From positions 29,941-93,940 of the forward strand of contig JASAND010031911.1 in NCBI GenBank assembly GCA_030248195.1: a stretch of 64,000 nucleotides of DNA, written 5' to 3'. Of this stretch, positions 10,170 to 32,120 are shown piece after piece (the stretch's first letter is position 1; each line of letters opens with the position of its first letter). The position numbers and the translations under genes were made by a program. This DNA is from Trissonchulus latispiculum. Taxonomy: Eukaryota > Nematoda > Enoplea > Enoplida > Ironidae. The notes under the pieces are model-generated. The model was given only the letters and a program-made list of their open reading frames with translations, did no database searches and had not been told where the DNA came from.

Positions 10170-13100
10170 CAAGCAATACTGAGTCGAATTCTGACTGATT
10201 TGGGCATAAACGCTGCAATAAAGACGCCATTTCTTGCATTTAGTGACAGGGCTTGATGATATTTTTGCATAAAATTAAAAGTATCTCTGTGAATGGCCCG
10301 CAAGGCAACAAAGCTTTGGACCATTTTTGAAAAACCATTCGACAACTGGGACTCCATAAAAGTATAATAGTCAAAAACTGGAATATTTGAGGAATCGACT
10401 GAATCGGACGGGTAGTGGTCACGTTCAGTGGGGCCCTCCCTCCCTCCCTGGAGAAGCTTCGCCAGCAGGCGGATCAGAAACCATCCCAGTTTGAAATTGG
10501 CTTAGAATTTGATTAGCCTGCTCAGCAGTAACCCCGTGAGAAGCCGGAGACGCCTTCCAAGTAGAAGAGGTGCAGCCGAAGCTGAAACCCCCGAATCCGA
10601 GGCTCGTACAAAATTTTGGCATAAATTCGGTATACCCGCATCGGCCATAGCCAATGTACGTTGGTGCGATGCCGGAGCGTGACCGGCGGAAGATTGTAAA
10701 TTTTGTCTCTGATACCCAAAATTGGCAGGAGACGGGGAGACGGTCAGAGGAGCAGAAACGTTTTCAGAAGGCGGGTTAGGTTGGAGCGGAGGATATTGCA
10801 TAGAAGGAGGGGGCGGTAACTTAATTTGTAGGTTAATAGTATTGTTGTTGTCCAACTTGTCCCTGATATTGGGGAAGGTATGGCGTTTGTGCATGAGAAA
10901 CATAGTCAACTGTTTCCGTAGGAGGACGATTTTTATAATCTGGGGGAGCTTTTGACGGGTACCAATCCCAACATTTTTTCAAAAGGGTGACCCCGCATTT
11001 TACAGTATTTACACGGAACAGAAAAGTTTTTGCGTTTTTCTTCATCCCACTTCGTCAGAGCTTCTTGGATATGCAGTTCAAACCAGTTTTTCATTTCCTG
11101 GAAACCCAAACGGGAAGCTGCTGCTTCTAAATTTAGTAGAGGAGGTTGTCCGGTGCATTATGGTAAGAAGGAAATTTTTATCCGGACCCCCTTCTTTGAC
11201 ATAATAGATTGGGAAATCATAAGAGAGGGTGTCACCCCCCGGAGCCCGTACCTCCCGGGATTCTAAACGGTCTACAACTCGACAAACGTCTTGCATAGTA
11301 GGGCGTTCATGCAAAAAAGTGAAGCTAAAGGCGAATCAAATTTGTCGTGAATCCCCGCAAAAAGCTGTTGAACACATTCTTGTTCCCGCTCCTCCTGCGT
11401 ATCCCAAAGGTCGAGGGCCATCACCTGCAATTCGGAAATATAATGACGTACAGATTCATTGGGGAGCTGCTTCCGGTGTGCAAATGCCGAACGCCGATGC
11501 CGCAATGAACGCTGTGGTTTTGGAAACTTTGATTTTATTAGTTCCAAAAATTCTTGGTAAGATTCAACGACCTTTGGTCCGCATTTAGAAGCAAAAATTT
11601 GGGCTTTTCCTGACAATTAATTCCACAAAAGAAGCCCCGACTAGCTTTCCGGAATAGAATGAACGACCACGGCAGACTCAAACTGTGGTAGCCAATCTTC
11701 GAAATATACGTATTTTGGGTCATAACGGCGCACATCCCTTAAAACTTCTAGATAATAACGGTATAAGCCCGTGCCAAATTTTAAAACAGAAATATCTGCA
11801 CTTTGCATAGAGTCCTGAATAGAGTGACGGGAAACTTTCGACATTCTGGGTTTTTTCCCGAAATTGTCAATCGAATCTGAAGGGACATCTGAAGTATGGG
11901 AGGGAAGAGTAGGGGTCCCGGAGACGATCGCGGAAGCGTAGTTTGTTGAATATACGTATATTCCGGTTGTACGTAAAAAACCGGGGGAGGGCTCGCAGCT
12001 AAACTTTGTTGTACCGGAGGCAGGCCTCCCCGAGGGCGACCTTCACCGGAAGAGGGCAACACCACGCCTTTGGCCTCCCAGCGGCAGGACACAGGCTGGT
12101 GGTGTCCCTCCGGCTGGGATGCCCCCACCGGAGTTGCCAGGCGAATGAGAGCCACCAAATCATTGTGCAAATCCGGGGCAGCTGTTTGAGCCCCCCCCCC
12201 CCGAAGAAATGCTGGTCCGATGAATTCTTGGTGGATTGAACGGGGACCTGGGCGTAGTGCCCCCCACCAATTTTCTGCTCCAGGGGGTTGACAAATGGGA
12301 CGATAATTGAGCCCCCGGACCCCTCCTCATTCAAAATGTCTGAGCCTTGACTTTGGACAGAGTTATAAAAAGCTCTATCTTCCAAATTTACGTAATTTTC
12401 AATTATTTTGTTGGAGTTCAACCCTCATTTGGAGGGAATATGCTCCATGTCCGACCTGTCGGGAGAGTATCCCGACAACGCCGGTGGAGACATGAGGAGA
12501 CCGGAAAAAAACTAGGATTTTGGGGGTGTTGAACCCCCGCGCCCACTTGAACAGACAGAACGGGGTACTGATTTTGAGGTATAGAATAATTTAGAAGTTG
12601 CTGGGTCTCTCTCCAGTTTGTCCGGACAACGGCCCAGACGCACTGTTAGAGGCAACCCCATTTCCCAAAATATTTGAGGGTAGATGTGAATTTTGAGGTT
12701 GTTAGGGGAGGGGGTCTCTCTCCAGTTTGCCTGGGCACCGGCCCATACGCACTGTTAGAGTCACCCCATCCCCCAAAATAGCAGAAAGCACACTTTGGGT
12801 GCTTTGAGCAACATAAAAACGGGGAGAAATAAGGTTATCAAAGATTTTCTTGGAATTTTCTGGATTTGAATAATCCAGATTTGGGGGAAATGCAATACCT
12901 GACTGGGCCTGGGAACCAGATTTTGGGGAAAGGGATGGTCCCAATTTTTGAGGGAGGGGTGGTCCCGAATTTTAGGGGAGGGGTGGTCCCGAATTTTGGG
13001 GGAGGGGTGGTCCCAAATTTTGGGGGAGGGATGGTCCCGAATGATTTGGGGATGAATAATTCCCCCCGATCTCCGACCCCCCGGTAAAAAAGTTTCCAAT

Positions 13101-13230
13101 TTCGGTTCAAAAAATCAAAAACGTCTGGTGCCTGATTTGGAAACATTTCGAAAAATAAACGAACAATTTTATTTTTAAAGCGTTTTACAGGCCGGGTAAA
13201 CGGACGAGAAAAGTCGCACATACTACTCAC
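10170..13230 (-). pseudogene. Decayed gag of an LTR retrotransposon
   Basis: Pieces of a Gag protein lie in several minus-strand frames. The best is a Retrotrans_gag-like core at about 11840-11290, with a helical Leu/Arg/Gln-rich segment ending L-P-N-E-S-V-R-H-Y-I-S-E-L. Downstream at 11013-10971 is a CCHC zinc knuckle (C-x2-C-x4-H-x4-C) whose last Cys is thrown out of frame by one extra base in an A6 run (10974-10979). The N-terminal piece starts near 13221 (M-C-D-F-S-R-P-F) and is followed by a proline-rich repeat region. At least three frameshifts break the gene. No protease, reverse transcriptase or integrase motif and no LTR pair were recognised nearby, so this is a gag remnant. Ty3/gypsy or BEL affinity cannot be decided. 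Confidence 0.65.
12935..13045. repeat. 27-bp minisatellite inside the decayed gag
   Basis: Four to five units of GGGGAGGGGTGGTCCCGAAT with a TTTT spacer. On the minus strand the units encode repeats of F-G-T-T-P-P-P-K, so the repeat is in phase with coding. Confidence 0.8.
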
Positions 13231-13977
13231 CTGTTAAAACGGTTGCCAGTTGTAGAGATTTCGGTTATTACCGTGAAGAAATAAACTTAAACCAGAGGAA
13301 ACTACAGGTTCTAGAGTGTGCGCATGTCTCACTCAAATAGCCCGCTTACCCTAACCGACTACAGAAGTCGACGGCAATCTAAAAAGTACCGCGAGTTTAC
13401 TTTTCTGATTTTGACAAAAATTATGAACAACAATACAAAACTCGAATTTCACACATTTATACCGAAACGGAATTTTCAACAATAGACAATTAAAAAACCT
13501 ACACAGATAATGCGGACAGAAACAAAATGTAAAAGGGGGCAGAGCAAGAAAGATTAAAATTCTCCAACCAAATATCCCAAATAGCTGACCCCGATGAGAG
13601 AGATTGATGAAAGGAGGCAGGTGTGAAAAACCCAACCGCCTAATAGAGAACACCTTTCAAGACTGACCCTCTTGAGCGCCCAAACTTGAACTTGATTCTG
13701 TAAAATTAGCTATTGAACCGAGGTCTCTACACAAGAGGACAACTTTACGTTACACAAGATAGCATTGCATTTTGAATATTTTGGACGAAAACAAAAGAAA
13801 TATTAGAAAATAGTTCAGAACCGGTGGATGTTTTTGGATCTTTGGATTGGAAATCTTAGTAAGTCTTGGTTGCATAAAATACATACGTATATATCTTTTG
13901 GGTAGAATTTGGGGGCTTATCACCTGCAGAAACTAACCGGGAATAACTCACTGGATACGTACGTATGTATTTTGCGG

Positions 13978-14062
13978 GTATCAGACCATTTTCCTAAGCC
14001 TTTACGCTGCCAAAATTCTTCTTAAAGTACGTATATACTTTGGCGAGCTTTTTCTAAACAAC
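13978..14062 (+). repeat. Dispersed direct repeat, copy 1
   Basis: Holds TACGCTGCCAAAA and GTATATACTTTGGCGAGCTT; about 85 bases are shared with 15000-15086. Confidence 0.7.
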
Positions 14063-14094
14063 CCTGTTGCACTCGGACCACTCGGACCGCTTGG

Positions 14095-14235
14095 GCGCTT
14101 TGCGCTCTGGCCGCTCGCACTCTTCGGGCTCCTCGGGCCGCTCGGGCCATGACTCGGGCTTCAGGCTGGGGCCGTGAAGGGGGCTTCGGGTCGGGCTCGT
14201 CGGCCCGATGAGGATGCTTGGCTCGAGCCCGAGAA
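14095..14235. repeat. GC-rich CTCGGGC/GCTCGG low-complexity block
   Basis: Degenerate repeats of CTCGGGCC and CGCTCGG in otherwise AT-rich DNA, between the two copies of the 85-bp direct repeat. It resembles the GGCCCGG repeats of MITE family B in composition only. Confidence 0.5.
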
Positions 14236-14336
14236 ATTTCTTAACTGCACAACCCTATTCACCATATTATTCTTCACTATACTATTACTATTTCACTACA
14301 TAGGAGCTTAGGAATATAGGTTTGGAATGACTAGTT

Positions 14337-14573
14337 CATACGTCAAAATCTCTGCGCAGAACGCTAACCTCATGTATCCCACAATCGGTTAGTAAGCTAG
14401 CCGGTGCTAACCGGTTGTAGGTGACAACTGGTCTGTTAGCCTTAGCTTAGCGCTATTAAAAGCACTATGCAAGCTAATGCAAACTGATCAATTGTCACCT
14501 ACACCCGGTCAGCTTACTAACCCATTGTGGGGTACTTAAGGTTAGCCTTCTGCGCAGAGAATTTTGACGTATG
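14337..14573. mobile_element. Palindromic MITE, about 237 bp
   Basis: The ends read CATACGTCAAAATCTCTGCG and its near-exact complement at 14550-14573. Inverted pairing continues inward: CCCACAATCGGTTAGTAAGC pairs with the AGCTTACTAACCCATTGTGG region, and GTAGGTGACAA pairs with TTGTCACCTAC. No target duplication longer than four bases is evident. Confidence 0.75.
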
Positions 14574-14999
14574 CATAGGACAAGGCAAAAAGGGCCAGTA
14601 TTTTGTCAGCGCTCAGGGAAAAAGCTAGATTTGTATCCCGTGTAGATCCCGTGCGACGCTGCATAGATCTCTGAATGCAAGCAATGCCGTGTTCTAAAGT
14701 ACTTATGCAACGAAACAAGCTACAAATGAAGCTTGCCACTAAACTAATGAAACTTGATTCTATGATGCTGCACCGGAGAACATAAGTTCAAGCAATTTTT
14801 AAGATCATCTGGCAATAAATTTGCCGTGGCTGGGAGGCCTTTCTTTTGGTGTGCAGCAGAGCTGTCTAGATTGGAGCTCAACTGCACAGACTGCTTCACT
14901 ATGCAGGCCACTGCCCGGGAAAGCAAATTAGTTTAGGTCCAGGCCTCCCAGCGTGCACCGTGAGTATAATTAATTTCGACCACTCTCGTACCAGATCTT

Positions 15000-15086
15000 T
15001 ATCAGACCATTTTTCTAAACGGTTACGCTGCCAAAACTTTCTTAAAGTATACGTATATACTTTGGCGAGCTTTTTCTAAAAAACCC
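15000..15086 (+). repeat. Dispersed direct repeat, copy 2
   Basis: Matches 13978-14062, including the TACGCTGCCAAAA and GTATATACTTTGGCGAGCTT blocks. It sits just before a decayed coding region, so the pair may mark the ends of an older insertion. Confidence 0.7.
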
Positions 15087-15377
15087 GGTTTTTTTTCTGT
15101 CCATTTTCTCCCTAACTGACCTTATAAAAAGTTGAAACTTTTGGTTTTCTCTTCCGTCCCGATTCCGAAAACGTGCCTGAAATGTCTGATCAACCAGAAC
15201 CAGATGTTCTCCGTAAAAAACCCGGGGTTGCACAACCTTCTGACCCGACCCTTCGGGACGTCCCTCCCTACCTACCAGAGGACTGGAAAGGCTGAGTCCG
15301 CCGAAAATGACCCAAATCCAGTCGACCAGGGGCCTGGGCGATAAAAATCCTCGTTTAAACTTCATTTTGGATTAGAA

Positions 15378-16583
15378 ATGAGGAACGACCATGACCTGAC
15401 CATTGATCTAGCAGATGTGTCGTTGGCAGACCATGTAAGTCCTAAAACTTTCGCCCGTTGGCAGCGACACAAGGCGAAGATGTCGAGAATGCTCGACCAC
15501 GGACGCATGGTTCGGGTGGATGCCCCCCACTGCAAAGGGCAGAGGAGGACCCTCCGACCAGATCCCAGAATGCTCTCCTACCCCCAATTCGCCCACGGGC
15601 CAAGTCGGACGGAGCTTCTATCCGACATAAAAGGAGTGCAAGCATCAAAATTGAAATTTTCCCCTCCTGTTGGGATTCCATGGGATGAAGCGGGGAATTT
15701 ACACAAACCGCGCAGTTATCAGGATGTTGGTGCAAACCTATACCCCCAAAGTTCGTACCCTTCCACGTCTAGAAGCTCCGGTTTCCTACACCCCCTACCC
15801 ATACCGCCTAATGAGAGGACCCCCACTCCCCCGTCCACTGGAGCTTCAGGGTATTCAAGGGTCCCGGAATGCCCTGGTCATCATATCCCAACAAAAACCA
15901 CTCTCCAACCGATTTTGAAGGATACGATTCGTACAACCATGCTGATCATCTCAGAAGCATCACAAGGGAAATGTGGGATTTCCTTTACCTGAACTACCCG
16001 GTGATCTATAAAGAATATAAAATATAAATACGAGGAGGTTTGCAGTGACCCTAAATGCAAATATTGCATTAAATGGAAACGCCAGCGTAAACGGAGACAA
16101 GTATGGTTCCCTAGCCAGGAAATGATCATGGCGCATGGCGGTTTCCCAGGTGGGGGAAATCTTGCCCGGGATGCCCAGGGCAAGCCTAGACCATACAAGT
16201 TCTGGAACCGTTGGCATAAACAGGTCAAACCTTTTGGAAATGGAGGAGCTCCGTCACCCAAAAGTACCCATTCCTCCCCAGAACGTACTGTGGCACAGGC
16301 TACAGTTACAGTCCCTACCCAAACCGAATTGTCCGATGATACCTTTTTGGATCCGTTTCATCCTTTTCCCTCGCCAAGCCATACGGTAGCACAGGTTACG
16401 GCTAAACCCCCCACCCAAACCGAATTGTCAGATGATTATGTACCCATGGACCAACCCGACATTGCCCCAACTCCAATGCCCCCCTTAACTGGGGCTAATC
16501 TGGTACTGTTGGGTCAGAAGCGTGGCAAGCGCAGACAAGGATGCCGTCCAAGTGGCTTACTCTTCTTCTTCCTATTTATATGA
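15378..16583 (+). pseudogene. Decayed coding region of unknown family, probably from a mobile element
   Basis: Two long plus-strand frames (15378-15992 and one open from about 16024 to 16583) are linked by a third-frame segment at about 15870-16019 that also reads like protein (rich in Tyr, Asn and His, then W-D-F-L-Y-L-N-Y-P-V). Frameshifts at about 15870-15900 and 16020 separate them. The last frame has a C-x4-C-x2-C cluster beside a very basic K/R-rich stretch, then two tandem repeats of about 33 residues sharing P-T-Q-T-E-L-S-D-D. Codon use is GC-richer than the surroundings. No domain is recognised. A gag-like nucleic-acid-binding protein of a retroelement is the best guess. Confidence 0.4.
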
Positions 16584-16958
16584 GGGTTATGATCTCTTGT
16601 TACTATTGTTACGCCAGCTGTGTTTTGTGCAGATCCTAATTACAGTTTCAATCAAATTTCAGTGACTGCTTTGGGGATCTAATCCAGCTTATGTTGTTTG
16701 CAAATGTTTGAGTTTCAAATTCGATTGTAAGATTTTGTTGATATTTAAGTGAATTTTTTGAGAATTTCCCTTTGGTGCTTATTTGCAATCTTTAAATGTA
16801 CATATAACGTCTTTCCAGATCTTCCGAATACGAACCTTGTATCTGTTGTCAATTTATTGACTCGCCGTCATTTTAAAACATTATAAAACTGGCTAATCCT
16901 GTTATCCATTAATCGATAGTAATTTTCGGCGTGGGGCTCATCCGAAAATACTTTTGTA

Positions 16959-17392
16959 CATAGGTTAACGCGGGGGGGGTCTGGGGGGGTCCAAGCCTCC
17001 CCAACCCGGACAAGGTACAAGCCCTATCTCCGTCGGGGACAAGGGGTAACGAAAAAATGGCCAAGGGGTAACCAAAAATAGCAGGGAAAAATCAGTTTTT
17101 ACAGTAACATTTCAAAAAATTTCCGGCTTCGCCGGAATTTTTTAGCTAAAATGTTTAATTTTTCGGGAAAACCGGGTAAAATTTTTAAAATTTTTCCAAA
17201 AATTGAAGATTTTTGCAAATTTTGACCAAAAATTTCTAATTTTAATAAAATTAGCGTTAAGTTTTCGAAAAATTTTACAAAGTCTTTCTTGAGGTACAAG
17301 CCCCCCCTGAAAATTTTTGTTCAAGGTACAAGCCCCCTCAAAATTTTTTGGGGACAAGCCCCCCCCAGGACCCGACCCTATGTTAATCTATG
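16959..17392. mobile_element. MITE family A, complete copy with 8-bp TSD
   Basis: Ends are CATAGGTTAACGCGGGG and CCCTATGTTAATCTATG (imperfect inverted repeats). The 8-bp direct repeat CTTTTGTA flanks it at 16951-16958 and 17393-17400. The interior contains G- and C-runs with GTCCAAGCC and GGACAAGGTACAAGCCC. Same family as 447-530, 9107-9468, about 44040-44282 and 52602-52800. The 8-bp duplication fits hAT mobilisation. Confidence 0.8.
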
Positions 17393-17400
17393 CTTTTGTA

Positions 17401-19179
17401 TCATCACGTTTGTATTTATCAGACAATTAAGCAAGACCTTCTCCGATTTCGCTCATTTTCACACATTTGTCAGTCCGTGTCACAACATGTCCAAACCAGG
17501 GACAAGAGCCAGCAGTTCTCAAATTTTCCACACGAGCAGAGCAGAGCCCCTACAGATGGGTACATCTGCCAGCATGCTGGTGTGATAATATTTTCGTCTG
17601 AACTTTTGTATGAAGCAGCAGCTCAGGGGATAATTAGCAATCCTTCTACTGGCTCAGATTAAAAACAGGGTCCTATAAACCGGAGAGAGACGACGAGAAA
17701 GAGAGAGGGTAACTGTGTCCAATATTGATCTGAAGGCTCTCAAAGCTTGCTCCCATCCTTTTGCTATAAAGCTAGCTTTAGCTCTGGAAAGCGTATCACA
17801 AAGCTATTGCCTGGGTTTCCGACATACTTCTGGAGCAGGCTCTGGTTAAGCCGGGTGGGCGGGATTTTTGAACTCTAGGACTGAGATGAGAATTAGGCTC
17901 TGACCTGCTTAGGACTAGGAGGGTTTCAGCTGTTTTAAGCTAGCATCTGAAGTCGTAGTTTCTATTGTGTCTCCATCCTAAATGATGATAGTAGAATTTT
18001 TCGCAAATTAAAATTTCCGTTGTCGAAGGCTTGTCAAATTAGCGGTTTGATGCTCACCCTGGACACTTTTCTTCAATTTGTATTCTGGTGTTTTTAACTG
18101 ATTTACTAGATTTAACTTTTCCAATTAATCACACTGTTTGTGAAAACAATCACAACTTTATAAAAAGTTCCAGACATTTTTCCCATACGAAAATATTTTC
18201 CAGACCAGAAATGTATAGCTGAATTTCCATGCAATTTTGTGTGATTTTCACCATCTCTACAAATATGTAAGCACGTCCAGTTTTTACCAGCTGTAGCTTT
18301 AGTGAAACACACTCTCTCTCTAGCATTTTGCTAAGAAATATTCGTTTTTCACGTCACATGAATATAATTCCCAGATATATACAATTTTAGACTGCTCAAT
18401 TATCCTTATTTTTTTTAGGAAGTCCGTGATTGGCTGACTGATAAGAATGGACTGTAGAGTAGATTAATTAATAGATTATAGTATTTTAATATTAATATTT
18501 TGGCCAAATGCAGCTATGAATTTGCCATTTACACTCAAACGAAGGTATGGTATTTTTTGGAAATATTTTTGGTATTGTTGAAAGAAATATACATACCTAT
18601 ACAGCAGGTTTCCTGTTTAGAGACGAGTGAAATACTTCTGATTCTAACAAGACACCGTGCAGAGTTAACTAATTTCATCGACTAATCCGTAATGCGGAAA
18701 ACCGTTCGAGGAACAGAAGTCTTAAAGCGCAATTAGCAAACTGCCCTGTGCCTCAGTAAAAAATTATTTAAATGAATTTATTAATTAATGCATATTCATA
18801 TGCATTAATTAATTAATATTGATTATTTAATTAATATTAATATTAATTAATTAACAGTTAATATTGCCCTACTAACGACCTACTTTTGTGAATGACAGAA
18901 CGGCTCAGCTTAATGACTGGCCCAGTCAGTTTGAATAGATTCAACCTGAGTTAGAAACCTTAAAATTGGAATAAAATATTGACATTAAAATTAAGTCAAG
19001 TTAAGAAATATTTTAGCGGATAATCTTGTAAACGGGGATTAAAAATGGACCAAGAAAGATATTGTTAAAACATTTGGATGAAAACAATTTTGTTCAGCTC
19101 AGTTTAAGCCAATTCGGCTGCGAACAACCCATTGAATCATTGGTATTTAATTGATTAATTTGATTGCAATTTCTTTCAG
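17401..19179. other. Gene-poor stretch that should contain or precede the first exon of the SLC17 gene
   Basis: The first recognisable SLC17 exon starts at 19180 with one base of a split codon, so an upstream exon ending in phase 2 must exist. None could be chosen with confidence. Short frames at 17289-17662 are not supported. An AT-rich palindrome (TTAATTAATGCATATTCATA and its complement) lies at about 18778-18815. Confidence 0.4.
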
Positions 19180-28797
<9,618 letters not shown>

Positions 28798-29659
28798 CAA
28801 CGGCTATGTCCAGCTAAAATTGAGAGCAAACATATTTGACCTGTTGCGCAAAATTTGGTTTACCAAACATTAGTTTTCCAGGATAATACTTTGTGATGAA
28901 TTTCAAGAAAATTCATTTAATTTAAAATTATCAAAATGCGAAATAGAAAAAAATTAAATGCTGTTTTGGAATCTGCACAACTATAAAATTGGTCTCTAGG
29001 TACTTGATTTGATTTGTTTAATTGTTGCAATCTGCTGATCGATCGTATATCGTTGTAATGTTTAGGTTTTATATAAAATTTAAAATCTAAATCAATCATC
29101 TCAAGAAATTGAGAATCAATGTTTCATAAAATTTATACTGCCTTAGACGCACGTGATACAAGACAACTTAATATATATATAAATTTATAGCATTATTATT
29201 GATTGGTCTCAATGTTAGTGTTATTGGCTTTGAAGATTTTTATTTTTAACTGAACTTTTGTGCCCAAGCCAAAGATCTTGAATGTGTATATATTTGCGAA
29301 TATTGTGGGTTATTTGTTGACCCCAATTTTCTGTCTTACGACCTTTATTGATTGAAACTTTAATTATTGACAATTTTGAATACTTTAAAATATATTAAGT
29401 TACTGCCCTCATTTCCAATTTTGACAATTTTGAATACTTTAACAATAGAAACCTGAGTGACCAAATCTTCAAAACTTAATTAGCTGATTAATTTGATTTA
29501 ATTTAATAGCTGATAACATTGGCTCTGAAACCTCATTTAAGTCATATCTGAAACACTGCAGTTTTGAAGAATGCATACTGTAAAAAGCGTGTTACCTATA
29601 AATAAATACCGTAAATCGTAAACTGGAAATGTATATATGTGTTTTCTTTTATGTTGTAT

Positions 29660-29704
29660 CAAGAGTTGATAATAGGACAGCTTATCCTATTATGAACTCT
29701 TGGT
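29660..29704. repeat. Near-perfect 44-bp hairpin
   Basis: CAAGAGTTGATAATAGGACA pairs with the TATCCTATTATGAACTCTTG half around a short centre. The CAAGAGT end is shared with the MITE at 25480, so it may be a minimal derivative. Confidence 0.6.
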
Positions 29705-31123
29705 TGTACTTATTTGTGTGAAATGCAGAAACATTGTATACTTGTAAACATATCCGTACTGTTATAATTGTGCTTTCTGTATGGACCAGCTAATTTAACG
29801 CATATAAGTGAACTGCTAAATAATGAATTAGAATAAAATTAAAATTTTACTTTTAAAAATTTAAACCGTTAAAATTCCTTAAGCTTTAAAAATTTGTTTT
29901 GATTGGGTGCGAGATTTCGTCAATTTCTAAGATCGGAGCGAAAATTTCTAAGATTTGCGAAACAGATGGTAATTACCGCATCTCGCTTTATCTGTTTTTC
30001 TTTGTCTTTACTGTGACTTCAAGTAAACACGTGTTGTCGCTAGTCTAAATATATAATTTTGGAAAGTATATATCAGACACTTTTCCTGATTTAATTCCGA
30101 TGAAAATTCTATTCACAAAAATTTAAATAAACAAATTATTTTATTCGTTCACTATTATTACTTTTACTTCGAAATAAAGTAAATAATGAGAAAATAAAAA
30201 TAAACAAACGAAATACTCAGCAATAACAAAATTTACTAAGATTTTGAAACTTAGTAATAAACGGAAACATGATAAATAACAATATACTAAGTTTTAAGTA
30301 ATAATAATTAGTTAAGCTCAGCAAAACCAATGCCAATTCCTTACTCATATATTCAATAATAATAAACATAGCTACAAATCTCTTTCTTAGCACTCAAGGG
30401 GAGAGGGGGTCATTGCTTAAATTTGTCTTCCATCTTCCAGGGGACTTTTGGGTTGTGATTAACGGGCCTTCGCAGAACCAGCTGCACAAAATACCAGAGG
30501 CCGTTTTTTGCACTATACCTCCGCTGAAAGGCCTACGGAAGGCAATGTCAACCAATAACAACTCCTCAGAACAGGCGCATTGCATTTTGCCGGGGTTGCA
30601 GTTGCGTGCACGCCTGCAATCTGCAGACGGACTGCAGTCTTTGCAGTTTGGGGAGGCATTTAGCACTTTTTTTGCTGACATTAGGCAATCGTTGCTGCAG
30701 CGTGTGCTGCCTCGAAGCAACCTTTGTACTAACTAGACGGAGTTGTTGTTGACTTTTATCGCATTCGCCATAACGGTCGACCTTGGGGACCCTCTTTTGT
30801 GTTGGGTCTGCCAAGTTCGGTCAGGTTGTTTTTCCAGTTAAAGCACTAATGTTTTGCAGGCTTTGCACAAAACGTTTTGAAAGTTAACTACTTTTAAGTT
30901 GATTCTTCAAATGTTTTTAAGTTTTTGGCATAGCAGTAAATTTTACGTGCACGTTTGCACGATTAGATCAGTTGAATAGTGGGCAAAGCTTGTCTCGAGG
31001 AAATTGTAAGTTATGGTGCAGTATGGTACAAATTAGAGTACACTGTCTCTCGGGTAAACATAAAAAGAATGTAGTCATAATGAGATTAAATTTGTGAATT
31101 CATAGGTAACGGAAAAAGGCAAT

Positions 31124-31350
31124 GGAAAGATTGATAAGCCTAATATGAGAGTTCAGCTGACGACACGGTTGTATGGGATTAAGCACGTCTCACTGCAGTG
31201 TGGATGGGCCGTCGTTCGATTACCGGCCGGGGCCAATTCTTTACTTTTCATCCTGGGTGAAAAAAGCTGAATTTCCCCCTCTTCCCCTCTCCCTCTCCTA
31301 GGCCCTGGTTTCAAGGGTACACGGTGCCTAACATCTCCCGTCTATAGTTT
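31124..31350 (+). mobile_element. tRNA-derived SINE, family 1
   Basis: Begins GGAAAGATTGATAAGCC and GAGAGTTCAGCTGA, followed by a degenerate tRNA-like head with B-box CGTTCGATTACCGG, then CCAATTCTTTACTTTTCATC and a TTTC-rich tail with GGCCCTGGTTTCAAGGGT. The same order is seen at 57774-57990 and, inverted, at about 38999-39215. Confidence 0.75.
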
Positions 31351-31608
31351 AACGTAAAAGCGCTACACATGAACTGGGAAGGGAACAACCACGGTCAGCA
31401 CCTCCTCGGCACAAAAACGGGCGTGCAGAAGCAGTGCCAAGCAAGGAGTGAAACTCCAACGTTGGACACACTCAGATAATTGTGTTTGTGCCCTAGAAAT
31501 AAAAACAGATGTCGGCTGCGAAGCCAGATAAAAACCTTTACTTTTTCTACAATTTTGAGTGATGATTAAATCTATTCAGTCCAGGTTCCGCGGTTAACGG
31601 TTAACGTT

Positions 31609-31720
31609 TCAAACTGTTTTGCCTTCCTTTCTACAAAGCTGTGGTTCCGCTGGAAATCGAACCGCAGACGCTATGAGCTGCCGACAGGCATTACACCACC
31701 GAACCACTAGGGATAGCCGC
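31609..31720 (-). repeat. tRNA-derived SINE fragment
   Basis: On the minus strand: A-box-like TAGTGGTTCGGTGGTGTAA and B-box GCGGTTCGATTTCC at tRNA spacing, ending C-A-G-C-G-G-A-A-C-C-A-C-A. Confidence 0.55.
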
Positions 31721-32057
31721 ATTGCTTCTACGTCTACTCTCTGTACATATGAGCTGAGATGGAAATGACTCTGTAAAAAGGGTTTAGGCAGGAAGATAAA
31801 CTGGTTGAAATGAAACAAATTGGGTTCTAGGCCATCTACCATACCAGTATCCGGTCGAAGCCGAGGTAAACTAAACTCAGTCACGCTTTGAACTTATCTC
31901 GAAAATAAACCGTTTGCATGTAACTTTAATTGCAGTTTATGCAAAAGATGAATTGCCCAGTTGCGTTACAGGCGTTACGTGCAGAACAGCTTTTACGCTG
32001 ATAACCGAGAGCATGTACATAAGAAATCAAATTGTCGTAATTGTCACTTCAGCACCT

Positions 32058-32120
32058 GAAACCCAAAAAATTCGAATGGGATTCGAACCCACAACTTGAC
32101 CTGTCGGCATATTCTTAACA
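32058..32120 (-). repeat. tRNA-like B-box fragment
   Basis: Minus strand GTGGGTTCGAATCCCATTCG with a preceding GCCGACAGGTCAAG. The 5' half is too degenerate to call a tRNA. Confidence 0.4.

Noticed and set aside
30394..30814. Overlapping frames of about 80-108 codons on both strands
   Set aside because: Competing frames in a GC-richer patch, with no domain and no splice structure.
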